Source of the DNA: Huiozyma naganishii CBS 8797
Lineage: Eukaryota > Ascomycota > Saccharomycetes > Saccharomycetales > Saccharomycetaceae
Reading direction: 5' to 3'
Assembly (NCBI RefSeq): GCF_000348985.1
Contig: NC_035931.1
Span: 124,001-188,000 of the forward strand
DNA length: 64,000 nt
Part shown: in pieces, positions 44,112 through 53,998 of the stretch
Numbering within the stretch: position 1 is the first letter of the stretch
How the letters are laid out: every line of letters starts with the position of its first letter
Program-made: the position numbers and the translations under genes
The notes under the pieces: generated by a model
Seen by the model: only the letters and a program-made list of their open reading frames with translations
Told to the model about the DNA's origin: nothing
The model's database searches: none

Positions 44112-45851
44112 ATGTTTATTAGTTCGAGAACAGTTAGAACCTTACGAGGTATACAATGTCATACTGTTCGGACGGTTACCACCAAGTATACAGTCGCCCA
44201 GCGGTTGACTGCAGACTTCTGTACAAAGCTACAGTTAACAAACGAAATCAAGGTACTTGATAAAGTGCTAAATGCTGTGAGTCACAACAGTTCAATGCTG
44301 TATAAGGGCAAATACAGGAATACTCCACAAATTATAGGAGCTCAAGACTACGGTCAGTTACAGCATGTAGCGAATGGTCTTGTGGAATCGCTTGAAAGAC
44401 AGGATGTATTGAACTCACACTGGACAGGCAAAACTAACATTGGGAAAATCGCATTGCAGCTGTTTTTGGATTGCCATAAGGGTAATGTTACGCCGTTAGC
44501 TAGCTCTCTTACATGCAGTCTATTACAGCAGTTTCTTCAGTACCCTTACAAATCCACGGTCCAAGGAATGATCAACAGTTTGAAGAAAGTACAAGCTTTC
44601 CTGCATGACAACAAGCTGACTATCAATGATAGCCACGACATAGATATTCTCATCAGTCATTTGACACATAGTCCGAAAGACGCAAAACTTGTACGGGAGG
44701 TTATGCAAGCTGTCAATTATAAGCTATTCTCAGATGATATTGTCAGAGTAGTTCGAGGTAAAAGGACAACTGATGAGATCGATATTTCGAAGGGGTGGAA
44801 ATTCACTGTTGGGTTGCTGAATGAAAGCGAACCGTATCTGAGATCCATTGATATCCCAAAAAATAAACTGGTGTCTGCTAATGAGCCTTTGTTGGTTCTT
44901 GTGTATGACGGTACTCTAAGGGAGGCAAACAAGATCCTCCCCACTCTTACTTACATGAACAAAGTCGAGAAATCCTTGTTACTGATTGTCACTGATAATT
45001 GTGTTGGAGAGGCGCTGGCGAGTATCACGATAAACAACAATAGGAATAAACGGAAGGGGTCGAAGGTACGAACTTATGTAATGAGGTATAACGAGAAGGA
45101 CAACGACGGTCGATCTGTACAGGAGAACACACCATTACTTGATTTTTTGGAGCTACCTAACCATATGCGCAGTGTATATTCACCTGAATTCAGCGAGATG
45201 GTACCCAGTACGATCAATGCTCAGCAATATTTTGGGAGCGTAGAATCGTTAAAGGCCACTACGGGGGAAATATTCCTCTACAATTCTTCGCATGGTAATT
45301 TATCTGACGATGCCCATTTGAGGACCACTATAACTGTTAATGTCGGGGGTGAGAATGAAATTGAAATCGATCAGAGAAAGCACTCATTGGACAATCTTGT
45401 AAACAATGTCCTGTGTCACGGTTTGAAGGACGGGTTTGTACCTACTTACGGCATCGCGTTAGTAAAATGCATACCGATGTTGAGCGCATCATTGGAACAC
45501 ATTGATGGGGGTCGCCAGATAGGCGACCGCTTAGATGCAAGGTTAGGCGTGGACGCTACACTTTCAAGTCTCCCCATCGTCATGGAAAGTGCTCTCACGA
45601 ACATGTACGGGTTTGATCGATTCACAGCCACCAGCTTGATCTCTCAAACCGTCGATAACGGGAAATTCACCATGGCACAGCTATCCCTAAAGGGGGGTGC
45701 CATTGATACGCTGAAGACAGGTGCCCTCGAGCCCTGGAACAAGATGGATGCCACGTTGAATGGTATCGTCAATTTCTTTACACTGCTAAGTAGTTGCGAA
45801 GTGGCCGTGTCTCGTGTTTTCGCAAAACCTTCAAAGACACCCAGATCCTGA
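44112..45851 (+). CDS. TCM62: Mitochondrial chaperonin-like protein TCM62
   Basis: A 579-residue protein (572 in S. cerevisiae), a diverged relative of Hsp60 that helps assemble succinate dehydrogenase in the mitochondrial matrix. The N-terminus is a presequence (basic, hydroxylated, no acidic residues in the first 30). GroEL-like architecture can be followed, with an apical-domain stretch near residues 250-300 (ANEPLLVLVYDGTLREANKILPTL) and C-terminal helices, but the ATP-binding motifs are poorly kept. Position between GIP1 and CST26 matches YBR044C. QDR3, which lies next to it in S. cerevisiae, is missing. Confidence 0.9.
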   Translation: MFISSRTVRTLRGIQCHTVRTVTTKYTVAQRLTADFCTKLQLTNEIKVLDKVLNAVSHNSSMLYKGKYRNTPQIIGAQDYGQLQHVANGLVESLERQDVLNSHWTGKTNIGKIALQLFLDCHKGNVTPLASSLTCSLLQQFLQYPYKSTVQGMINSLKKVQAFLHDNKLTINDSHDIDILISHLTHSPKDAKLVREVMQAVNYKLFSDDIVRVVRGKRTTDEIDISKGWKFTVGLLNESEPYLRSIDIPKNKLVSANEPLLVLVYDGTLREANKILPTLTYMNKVEKSLLLIVTDNCVGEALASITINNNRNKRKGSKVRTYVMRYNEKDNDGRSVQENTPLLDFLELPNHMRSVYSPEFSEMVPSTINAQQYFGSVESLKATTGEIFLYNSSHGNLSDDAHLRTTITVNVGGENEIEIDQRKHSLDNLVNNVLCHGLKDGFVPTYGIALVKCIPMLSASLEHIDGGRQIGDRLDARLGVDATLSSLPIVMESALTNMYGFDRFTATSLISQTVDNGKFTMAQLSLKGGAIDTLKTGALEPWNKMDATLNGIVNFFTLLSSCEVAVSRVFAKPSKTPRS

Positions 45852-46093
45852 AGCACCTTATCAGTTACGCCCAGGAGCATGTATATAACGCCACAAACAT
45901 AGGTACCGCTTTTCTTGGCGGTTCAGGAGGTCCTTTTGATGTAACCCCTTTTCGAACTCTCAACATCAACTTTTCATTTACATAAAAGGGAAAGCTGCAG
46001 CTCGCTGAAACGGCGATCTGTCAGGACTGATTCTCGGACTTTGTCTCTCCTGGTGATCGACATTGGCTTAATAAAGGCAAGTGAGAAAGCAAC

Positions 46094-47308
46094 ATGACGT
46101 TCGTTGCGAGCCTTGTGTACAACGTGAGGAAAGTGGTGATCCCACTGGTTTCCATGATTGTTTTCATCGAGAATATACTTCTGCTGATGGTTATTCAGGT
46201 CCCGACAGTTTACTGTCTGCCCACAAACTCTGCCTTGGCGCAGTCGCTCTTGGATTTCACTAAGAAGCTGTTTGTGATTACACTAACCTCGATCTTATCT
46301 GTCGTGGCCCCAGCCCATGTGAGAATCACGACAGACAATGATAGTATCCCTGCTGGGACAATCTATATGGATATTGCCAAAGGGAGGGTGTCCTCACAGC
46401 TGCGTCCGGACTCGGTCACCATTTGCAACCACCAGATTTACACAGATTGGATCTACCTGTGGTGGCTTGCCTATACTTCTAACTTAGGGGGCAGGGTGCA
46501 CATAATGTTGAAGAAGTCGTTGCGTAGGATCCCTATCCTGGGTTTTGGGATGAAAAATTTCAAGTTCCTATTCATGAACCGGAAATGGGCTGACGACCGT
46601 GTCAATGTGGTCAATAACTTGAGAGAACTAGACGCCAACGCTAGAGGGTTAGGCCCCCTTCACGGCGGGAAACCTATGACAACCACCGAGAACGGCACTA
46701 AAGTTTGGAACCAAAGTACGCAGCCAAGTTACACTGAAGAACTGAGAGGCGATAGATTCTGGCCATATAACTTCATTCTGTTCCCTGAAGGTACGAATTT
46801 GACCCAAAACACGAGAAACAAGACTGAAATCTACGCGAAGAAAGTTAATAAGACCCCCTTTAGACACGTTTTGATGCCGCATGTTACTGGACTGAAATTC
46901 ACCTTGGAAACCTTGGAACCCAGTTTGGACATTCTGTACGATGTCACCGTCGCCTACTCTGGCGTGAAGCCCTCAGGGTATGCCGCTGATAGCTATGGTC
47001 TGAAAAACATCTTCTTGGAGGGGCAATATCCAAAGTTGGTTGACATTTACGTGAGAGCCTTCGATATCAAAAGCATCCCAATAAAGGATGATGAACAATT
47101 CGAGAAGTGGGTTGAGAAGGTCTGGGCAGAAAAAGATGAGCTCATGAACAACTATTACGAGACAGGCGGGTTCGCTTTAGACCCAGCCAAAACGAGCTCT
47201 CTTACGAGCGTGTTCAACGTTTGCAGATACGAATTCGTGATGATCTCGGTACTACCTTTCATCACGTTACTATGGATGTTGAAATCCTTCTTCTACTCGC
47301 TCTTTTAA
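46094..47308 (+). CDS. CST26: Lysophospholipid acyltransferase, CST26/PSI1 family
   Basis: A 404-residue membrane enzyme (397 in S. cerevisiae). Psi1/Cst26 introduces stearoyl chains at sn-1 of phosphatidylinositol. Acyltransferase motif I is NHQIYTDW near residue 114 (the H-X4-D box), motif III is LFPEGTN near residue 230, and hydrophobic segments lie at about residues 13-40 and at the C-terminus (VMISVLPFITLLWML). An S. cerevisiae paralogue, YDR018C, exists, so the exact ohnologue is uncertain. Confidence 0.9.
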   Translation: MTFVASLVYNVRKVVIPLVSMIVFIENILLLMVIQVPTVYCLPTNSALAQSLLDFTKKLFVITLTSILSVVAPAHVRITTDNDSIPAGTIYMDIAKGRVSSQLRPDSVTICNHQIYTDWIYLWWLAYTSNLGGRVHIMLKKSLRRIPILGFGMKNFKFLFMNRKWADDRVNVVNNLRELDANARGLGPLHGGKPMTTTENGTKVWNQSTQPSYTEELRGDRFWPYNFILFPEGTNLTQNTRNKTEIYAKKVNKTPFRHVLMPHVTGLKFTLETLEPSLDILYDVTVAYSGVKPSGYAADSYGLKNIFLEGQYPKLVDIYVRAFDIKSIPIKDDEQFEKWVEKVWAEKDELMNNYYETGGFALDPAKTSSLTSVFNVCRYEFVMISVLPFITLLWMLKSFFYSLF

Positions 47309-47487
47309 AAACAGTATGTTGCGTATCGTTGCTATTCGTTGTGGTTGTTTTTCAGTGCTAGAATGGAAACCAACACAACCTTGTTCTTATGTGTAATAAT
47401 AACATTGTGAATTCACTAATGTAATTAGATAATCAGTTTCTATAAGGCAGGATAAATCTCTATTTATAGTAATACTAATTTATTGAT

Positions 47488-49512
47488 TTACAGCTTAGCT
47501 TTTTGGCTCTCAATAGCATTCCAGTCATCGTCCGTTAATAGCTCATAGCTCCTATAATCCTTCAACCAAAATAACGTATCCGTACCAGACGTTCCATGAG
47601 GCAGTTTTTGATCTCTGTAGATTTTTTTGACTACTTTGTGATTATCCGTCATTTTAATCTCGTCCACGAACTTGACGATTACTGGGATAGCATATTTTGG
47701 TAATGCATTAGACAAGCCTAGCAAAAGTTTATTCAATAATGCAACTTTTTCTTCGTTGGAAGTTTCTACCATATTGTCAACGAGACGGATCACAGCAAAC
47801 CCTGCCCTGCCTTCATACTTCGGTATTTTTATGCCCACAACAGCTACTTGCTTTACTACATTTTCAGCATTGGCAGATATCTGATCTTCTACCTGGGATG
47901 TAGAAACATTCTCGGATTTCCACCGGAAGGTATCCCCCATTCTGTCAAGGAAGTACCAAAAGCCGTATTTATCCGCCTTTAAGAGATCACCACATCTGTA
48001 CCAGGCATCGCCTTCTCTAAACACATTTCTTAACACTTTGGATTTGGTTTCCCGTTCATTGCCCAAGTATCCTTGAAAGGAAGTTTCAGGCTTTCTGGGG
48101 AAGAAAATTCTCATTAGCATTTCACCAGGTTCATCGACACCCGCCACCTCGCAAAACCCCTTTTCGTTCCGGTAAATCAATGAATCGTCATCCTTTTCCA
48201 CTTTAACCAAAGTTTGCTGGTACTGTAAGAAAAACTGAATAATCGCACCGTAGTTTCTACAGGCGCCAACGCCAAAGTCTCCTCTTTGGAAGGTGGTGGT
48301 TGCAAATGGAGCCTCAGTGGCAGCGTAAAATTCTGCAATAACCTCGATGTTGAATCTGGTGCGAAACTGTTGCCAGATATCTGTTCTCAGACCGTTCCCA
48401 TACGCAACTTTGGCACAATGCATAGATTCATATTTGGAAGGGGTGGTGTGTAGCAAGTACCTGCAAACTTCACCCACGTACTGAACGTGAGTCGCTTCGG
48501 TCATGTACACCTGTTTCCAAAAATTGGACGCGGAAAACTTAGGAGCTAGCGCAATGCATCCACCTTGAGATAAGATGGCGCAGGCCCCCAGTAGAGCAGC
48601 AGTAGAGTGAAACAAAGGCATGCTGGTAAACACGGTACTTTGATTGTGCATGTGCAAAACATGCCCGAACAGTTTGCAACCAACTGAAGACTTTCTCCAG
48701 GACATAATAGCAGATTTGGGCAGCCCAGTGGTTCCTGATGTGTAGATTAGCATGGAAGGTTTATAATCGGTAAGCCCTTCTGGGGATCTAACCTCATCTT
48801 TCTGTAGAAATTTTGGTGCGGTCTCATCTTTGATGGTATTGTAAAGGTCGTTTTCGTCCAAGTAGTTCAACATAACATGAGGCAGTGCGTTTTTGACCTC
48901 CTCTTCGCACGCCTGGATGGATTGGCTTGCATCTGGATCAATGAAGACCTGTGTGATATTGGATATCTTAAGGGAATGCAACAGGGGTTCGCCCATGGTA
49001 TTGTAGTTTAGAAATGCAGGAACTGCACCCAAGTTCCAAATGGCAAACCATAGAAAGATAAATAGCGGTTTATTTGTGCAATCGATCGCGATGTGGTCAC
49101 CGGCCTCGACATTGTAGGTGAAGTTCAAAATGTACGACAGCCTCAGTACAATATCGTACATCTCCTTATATGTATACGACTCCAACTCAAATTCACCCTT
49201 GGCAGCCAAGGGTCTAGTATAGCGAATAGCAACATTATCTCCCTGCTTCTGTACCTGACTGGTGAAAATGTACCAATTCTGGAATCTATGTCTCCTAACC
49301 TTGTAAATGTACTCAAATACATAGTAGAAGAAGGTTGGAATGATATAAAGGTCCTCACTAAATCCATAGCGCCGGTTCACCTTCGACAGGTAGTCACCAC
49401 AGCTCCAGCACAATAACTTGTTGAAGGGAAACAGGATTAAGCGAATAAGTCTAAACAGCAGTGTGAAAATTTTCGACAGAATAAACCCGAGTATATTCAG
49501 AATCGCGGGCAT
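47488..49512 (-). CDS. FAT1: Very-long-chain acyl-CoA synthetase / fatty acid transporter FAT1
   Basis: A 674-residue protein (669 in S. cerevisiae) that activates very long chain fatty acids and couples their import to CoA ligation, at the ER, lipid droplets and peroxisomes. The N-terminal hydrophobic region (LSKIFTLLFRLIRLILFPF) is a membrane anchor. The AMP-binding motif YTSGTTGLPKSAIMSW lies near residue 250, and the FATP signature (FLDRMGDTFRWKSENVST) near residue 525. ATG 49512 (MPAILNILGF) fits the yeast start; a longer frame to 49590 exists. The C-terminus ends in KL. Position matches YBR041W. Confidence 0.97.
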   Translation of the reverse strand: MPAILNILGFILSKIFTLLFRLIRLILFPFNKLLCWSCGDYLSKVNRRYGFSEDLYIIPTFFYYVFEYIYKVRRHRFQNWYIFTSQVQKQGDNVAIRYTRPLAAKGEFELESYTYKEMYDIVLRLSYILNFTYNVEAGDHIAIDCTNKPLFIFLWFAIWNLGAVPAFLNYNTMGEPLLHSLKISNITQVFIDPDASQSIQACEEEVKNALPHVMLNYLDENDLYNTIKDETAPKFLQKDEVRSPEGLTDYKPSMLIYTSGTTGLPKSAIMSWRKSSVGCKLFGHVLHMHNQSTVFTSMPLFHSTAALLGACAILSQGGCIALAPKFSASNFWKQVYMTEATHVQYVGEVCRYLLHTTPSKYESMHCAKVAYGNGLRTDIWQQFRTRFNIEVIAEFYAATEAPFATTTFQRGDFGVGACRNYGAIIQFFLQYQQTLVKVEKDDDSLIYRNEKGFCEVAGVDEPGEMLMRIFFPRKPETSFQGYLGNERETKSKVLRNVFREGDAWYRCGDLLKADKYGFWYFLDRMGDTFRWKSENVSTSQVEDQISANAENVVKQVAVVGIKIPKYEGRAGFAVIRLVDNMVETSNEEKVALLNKLLLGLSNALPKYAIPVIVKFVDEIKMTDNHKVVKKIYRDQKLPHGTSGTDTLFWLKDYRSYELLTDDDWNAIESQKAKL

Positions 49513-49784
49513 GGTAGAGACAGTAATGAGGGTAAAAAACCCAAAGGAAGACGAAAAAGAAAGATAGTAAAGCTGAAAGGTAGTGGCCACTCCTCTATTG
49601 CATTCGAAATACAGCCAGCTTTTAAAGGTCTCTGGACTTCAAAGTTCGAGAGTCTTTTTCTGTTTTTTTGTTGTTTTTTTAATTAATATTTTATTCGTTT
49701 TCCGATGTCACAAATTAGTCGTCGCTCCTCGATAAAACTAAGTATTTAAGCACGTATAAAACGGTGGTGAGGTAGATAAAAACA

Positions 49785-50657
49785 TCAGACTTTTGACGCA
49801 AATGAAGATGATTCGCTAGAATAGTATTTGTGGCTTGTGTTGGTTATTGGTTCTGCGTCGGCAAGCTGTTCTCTGACCTTCTTCCACTCGTGCAACCACA
49901 ATATGATGGAAATGAGAAGTAAGAACACGAAGGCGGTCCACGACATTGCTGCACCTTTTCTACCCTTGTGTACCTTTATTATTCCCATACTGGCAGCGGG
50001 CACCAAACGGTAACTGGCATGGATGCCTATATGCGTCCAGATTGCACCCATCCCCCATATGAGATCGAGAACCAGGCTTAGAATCAGGACGAATTTCACG
50101 ATCACATCCTTCAAGGGAATGTGTGGGATTGCCAGGTACACTAGTGTCAAAATCTGTATGATGGATAAGATAACTGTGGCCATCAAAATATACGGATGAA
50201 TGACGTTTACAGAGGTCAACTCGGCGAGCTTCAGGATGTTTAGTGTTGAAGGCGTGCTACCAGCTGCCGAGTTTTTGTTGAACACTTCGACGGCGACATC
50301 GCTATAAAGTGGTACACTGGTCAGGTTTTTCCTAGGGTAACACACGGATGCTACTTCTTGGTTCGATATTTTGTATCCTGAGGGCACATTTTTGACACAG
50401 ACGCCCATGTAACCAGAGATGATTTTCAGACTCTCTAGACCCGCGGTATTGTTACTTCCCTTGAATGAGTTGGTGATCACAGGATAGAATGAAGAGTCTT
50501 TATTGAATTCGTAACGAACCAAGTATGTTGATTCCATGGAAGTGTTGTAGCATCCTACCAAAAGAAATATTGTCAGGAATACTACAATGATATTGAATAC
50601 CAAAGTTAGCAATTTGGGGATTCTCTTGGTCAAGAACCAAATAAATGTTATACCCAT
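49785..50657 (-). CDS. FIG1: Mating-induced membrane protein FIG1
   Basis: A 290-residue integral membrane protein (298 in S. cerevisiae) induced by pheromone, needed for low-affinity calcium influx and for efficient cell fusion. It has four membrane segments (after residue 10, and in the second half near residues 165-190, 195-220 and 245-265) and a large extracellular loop with the claudin-like G-Y-M-G-V-C motif. The start is ATG 50657. Position between FAT1 and ATP3 matches YBR040W. Two pheromone response elements lie upstream. Confidence 0.93.
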   Translation of the reverse strand: MGITFIWFLTKRIPKLLTLVFNIIVVFLTIFLLVGCYNTSMESTYLVRYEFNKDSSFYPVITNSFKGSNNTAGLESLKIISGYMGVCVKNVPSGYKISNQEVASVCYPRKNLTSVPLYSDVAVEVFNKNSAAGSTPSTLNILKLAELTSVNVIHPYILMATVILSIIQILTLVYLAIPHIPLKDVIVKFVLILSLVLDLIWGMGAIWTHIGIHASYRLVPAASMGIIKVHKGRKGAAMSWTAFVFLLLISIILWLHEWKKVREQLADAEPITNTSHKYYSSESSSFASKV

Positions 50658-51193
50658 ATTTTTCTAAAGTTGTGTTTGGAGAGATTTGTTGTACTGGTGT
50701 GTCTTTTGCTACTTTTTTATCTGTGTGTCAGAGTAAATTTTGATATAAGGAAAATCTCTTGAGTTCATACATAACTCCCAAATGGATTCCAATATATATA
50801 TATATAAAGAAATGTGCATGTAGTTTTCCAGTAGTACTCTTCAATTTACTACGTTCCTCCAAATGAAATCTGAAACGGACTCAAAACTATAAGACAAGTG
50901 TAATACACGTTTGAAACATGATGGAAACAAGAGGCGTTCTTAAGTCTATCCAGCCAAAGAATAGTCCCGTTTGATTGCCCAAGGCATCTATCATAAACGA
51001 AACCTTTGTGTGAGTTTTGTATTGGATTGGAATATATAGTTACTATACTAAGATGAATAAAAAAATTTGTCAACTTTGGGAGGTTACTTACCTAGTTTCC
51101 AAATCTTTCCTCCTCCGCCTCGTCCCTCAATGTGGAAAGCATCCGTTCCACAATCTTATCTTTAGAGAACGAAGGTTATTGCTATTTTCGACT
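50658..51193. other. FIG1 promoter region
   Basis: A 536-base region upstream of FIG1 and downstream of ATP3. It contains a TATATA-rich TATA box at about 50788-50806 and two TGAAAC-type elements, described separately. Confidence 0.7.
50871..50918 (+). promoter_or_regulatory. Two pheromone response elements upstream of FIG1
   Basis: TGAAACG at 50871-50877 and a perfect Ste12 site, TGAAACA, at 50912-50918, in the same orientation and 41 bases apart. They lie 210-260 bases before the FIG1 start and beyond its TATA box, as expected for a strongly pheromone-induced gene. Confidence 0.65.
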
Positions 51194-52114
51194 TTAACCT
51201 AAGGTGGAGGCACCAGTAATAATATCAACCAACTCGTTCGTGATCACAGCTTGTCTGGTTCTGTTGTACAAGATGGAGTACTTGGTGATCATATCCCCGG
51301 CATTCTTGGAGGCGTTGTCCATGGCGTTTCTTCTAGCAGAAATCTCAGCGGCGTAACCCTTAGCCATGGCGGTCAAAATCTGGTTAGCCAGGTTGTATTC
51401 GAAAAGATCGCTGGGCACGTCCTCGTCGAGATCGATCTCAAACTTGTTGTAAAATGGGGAGTTCACAATCGTCTTCGCACTGTACAATGGTTTCACGCTT
51501 GGTTCGAACGAAATCGAGGAAATTGGGTCGTTATAGTAGATTGTAATCTTCCCGTAACTTTCCAAGTCGAACTCTTTGGCGATTCTTTCCGAGATCAACG
51601 CAGACTCCAAAAACGAAGGCGCATCTTTCCCCACACCGTTGATGGCCAACTTCAAGTTGTCTGGGTGCGATCTCATCAATTGCAATTTCATTTTGTCCCC
51701 AATCGAGATAATATCGCAGTTGGGAGAATCAATGAGGTGGTATCTGACCCTTCTCGCCAACGAGGAGTGGATGGCACCGCACAGACCCTTATCGGAAGTA
51801 ATGGCAATTAGCAACTCCTTGTTAGCCTCGCCACCTTCTTGTTCCACTACTGCCTTTTCTGTTTCCGCGTTCTTAAAGAACTTTTCGTTAGCTTCGTCAA
51901 TTTTGATGGCATTGGCCTTCGCCTTCTCTGCTTTGCTCAGCCTTGTCGACGCAACAATCTTCATAGTCTTGGTAATCTTCTCGATGTTCTTAATCGACTT
52001 CAACCGCATCTCCACCTCCTTTAACGTGGCATAGTTTCTGCACGCGGCACTCCGCGACATAAGGGCGGTCGCACCGCGAGCACGGACAACGTTGGCTACT
52101 GCTCTGGAAAACAT
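51194..52114 (-). CDS. ATP3: ATP synthase gamma subunit, mitochondrial
   Basis: A 306-residue protein (311 in S. cerevisiae), the central rotor stalk of F1-ATPase in the mitochondrial inner membrane. The first 25-30 residues are a basic presequence (MFSRAVANVVRARG). The mature protein begins ATLKEVEMRLKSIKNIEKITKTM, the N-terminal coiled-coil helix, and ends with the conserved C-terminal helix (AMDNASKNAGDMI, ITNELVDIITGA). Position matches YBR039W; CHS2, its usual neighbour, is missing. Confidence 0.98.
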   Translation of the reverse strand: MFSRAVANVVRARGATALMSRSAACRNYATLKEVEMRLKSIKNIEKITKTMKIVASTRLSKAEKAKANAIKIDEANEKFFKNAETEKAVVEQEGGEANKELLIAITSDKGLCGAIHSSLARRVRYHLIDSPNCDIISIGDKMKLQLMRSHPDNLKLAINGVGKDAPSFLESALISERIAKEFDLESYGKITIYYNDPISSISFEPSVKPLYSAKTIVNSPFYNKFEIDLDEDVPSDLFEYNLANQILTAMAKGYAAEISARRNAMDNASKNAGDMITKYSILYNRTRQAVITNELVDIITGASTLG

Positions 52115-52858
52115 GGCTCGTCTATTAGAATCAGCTCCACAGTATGTACAGTCCCCACACGCACAATCAGACAGAGCACAGTGACAGCTGTTCCCTTGAA
52201 CCTAGTCGCTTCCTTCGAACAAGAGGGACAGAGCTTAATACATCTCCATGTTGTCGTTTTTTCCTTTTGGGGGGAGTAAAAGTCGCTACTGTCCGTTTCT
52301 GGAATCTGATTGGCTGCTGACCGTCGGGTAATAAGGACGCTCCCGAAGGGTCGCAGTGCTGTGATGTGTGGTGGGTTGGTCACTGCCTCGAGGACAGGAC
52401 CATGTATGTGGTGCTAGTGGGTATGTCTCTGTTGAACAGTTCTCGTCGAAAAAGCAAACATGGGAAGAGAAACCAATAAATAAAATGGATGATGAACTTG
52501 AGAGGAACTCGAGAGGAACCATTGATCATAGGCCTGGTGTCTCTTATACAGAGACTGATATATTGTTTTTTTGTAACAGAGACTTCTGCTGTCTATAAAA
52601 TTGTACCAATTCCGAAGCTTTTTCACCTACTTAAGAGCCTCTTCATCTCTTACTGTTTTACTCGATCCAGCGATATATCCCAGCTAAGAGCCACATATCT
52701 CATGCAAATGCATTGAGACAAAGCTTTATGCCGTTATCTTTCAGTATAACGCTATTAAATAAGTGCAAAAGGACTGTGTGGGATTTCGTGGCAATATATA
52801 CCTCAAACAAAGAAATATATGCTGACCATACATATTTTCAAAAAAATGTAATTATACA
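52115..52858. other. Intergenic ATP3 to tRNA-Gly
   Basis: About 744 bases holding the ATP3 promoter. I see no gene in it. Confidence 0.6.
52307..52313 (-). promoter_or_regulatory. HAP-complex (CCAAT) site upstream of ATP3
   Basis: CCAATCA on the minus strand, about 195 bases before the ATP3 start, matches the Hap2/3/4/5 consensus used by respiratory genes. Confidence 0.5.
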
Positions 52859-52929
52859 GCGCAAGTGGTTTAGTGGTAAAATCCAACGTTGCCATCGTTG
52901 GGCCCCCGGTTCGATTCCGGGCTTGCGCA
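52859..52929 (+). tRNA. tG(GCC): tRNA-Gly(GCC)
   Basis: A 71-nt tRNA without an intron. The acceptor stem pairs GCGCAAG with CTTGCGC, with A as discriminator. The anticodon loop gives GCC, and the T-arm is CCCGGTTCGATTCCGGG. A run of eight T immediately after it is the Pol III terminator. Confidence 0.97.
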
Positions 52930-53489
52930 TTTTTTTTGGCGCAGATCTTCCTCGAGATGACGCTCAAATTTTTCCTGGTCCTATACATGTATAATCAAGC
53001 TGCGACCGTATACGCCTACAATGATTCTAATACAAACACACCTCTCCCCAACTGCTACTACTTGTTGAGTTACACAATTTTCGTCTTGGAGAAGGCCTGA
53101 ATTCAAGTTATTGCCGGCCATATACAATTGCGCGTTTTACAGACTATATACCCTGCTGGATACGCCTCACATTACAATCAGGAAGTACTTGTTATGGAAG
53201 AAGATTTATGAATGACAATAGGGCTAGGTGACATGATTTTTCTTCCCGAAGACGGGAAGAACGTTTTCTAAATCTCATAGCAGAACTTAAGTCGTTCACC
53301 ATATAACTCTGCCAGTGTATTTGAGACTGTACATATGTTGGAGAAAATACGAACAGCCAATGATACTGGGGTTTAAAGTTAATTGACTCTTGTTTTGAAA
53401 CTTGAACAAGATGAGAACGGGAAGACGTGGAACTGAAACGCGTCAAGACTTTTTATACTTGACATTTCCCATCGAAGGCTCTTCATCCT
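52930..53489. other. Intergenic between tRNA-Gly and the candidate telomerase RNA
   Basis: About 560 bases. A perfect 9-bp hairpin with a 4-base loop lies at 53240-53261. Near the right end are an MCB element (ACGCGT, 53438-53443) and a TATA-like TATACTT (53454-53460). In S. cerevisiae a box H/ACA snoRNA gene (snR161) lies close to TLC1; I could not identify it here. Confidence 0.5.
53438..53460 (+). promoter_or_regulatory. MCB element and TATA-like box before the candidate TLC1
   Basis: ACGCGT (MCB, Mbp1/Swi6 or Swi4 site) at 53438-53443 and TATACTT at 53454-53460. The TLC1 promoter of S. cerevisiae is reported to respond to the G1/S factors Swi4, Mbp1 and Swi6, so this pairing fits a telomerase RNA promoter. 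Confidence 0.45.
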
Positions 53490-53945
53490 TCGGGTAATCG
53501 CTCTCTCAATTTTCATGGGCTTTTTTTCTTTCCATCGCAGTAACTGCTTTGGCACTTCTTGTTTCGGGTTTGGGCATTTTCGATTTGCAGTTCTTGTCTG
53601 TTCTCTGGTGAATCAAGGAAGTGTACTGAAGTGAATGGAGGTATTGTGTACGAAGTGGAGACTGTGATATTTTGCAGCGGCCAATTTCAATGGAATTCAG
53701 GACATTTTGTGCTGTGTGATTTTTTGGTGTGTTTTTTTGACTCTCTTCCCATCGTTTCTATTTTCCCTTGGTCATCCTCGTCAATGTTGATGAAAGTATG
53801 CTCCAACGAGTTCTTTTTCTAGGCAGCCGGACAAGATTTATTTCCCTCTCCTGGGACTATTTTCTTTTTTCTTTTGTTAAAGAGAGGTACCAGTGGATTG
53901 AAGTTTTATAGGTAGCCTAATTCACCTGAAACGTTCAATTTCATA

Positions 53946-53961
53946 ATCTACAGGAGTAGAT
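53946..53961 (+). other. Hairpin upstream of the candidate template
   Basis: ATCTAC, loop AGGA, GTAGAT: a perfect 6-bp hairpin ending 26 bases before the proposed template. Budding-yeast telomerase RNAs use a stem just 5' of the template as template boundary, so this is a possible boundary element. Confidence 0.35.
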
Positions 53962-53987
53962 ATAGGGTTGGGAAATAAATCTTATCA

Positions 53988-53998
53988 ACACCCAGACA
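53988..53998 (+). other. Candidate telomerase template
   Basis: ACACCCAGACA has the terminal direct repeat ACA...ACA with an 8-nt period, exactly what a template needs to add 8-nt repeats with a 3-nt realignment. The product would be (TCTGGGTG)n. The same sequence also resembles a Rap1 site, which is expected because Rap1 binds telomere repeats of this type. Confidence 0.5.

Noticed and set aside
53719..53727. Sm-like ATTTTTTGG inside the TLC1 candidate
   Set aside because: It lies upstream of the template, so it cannot be the 3' Sm site of the proposed RNA; the region is T-rich.
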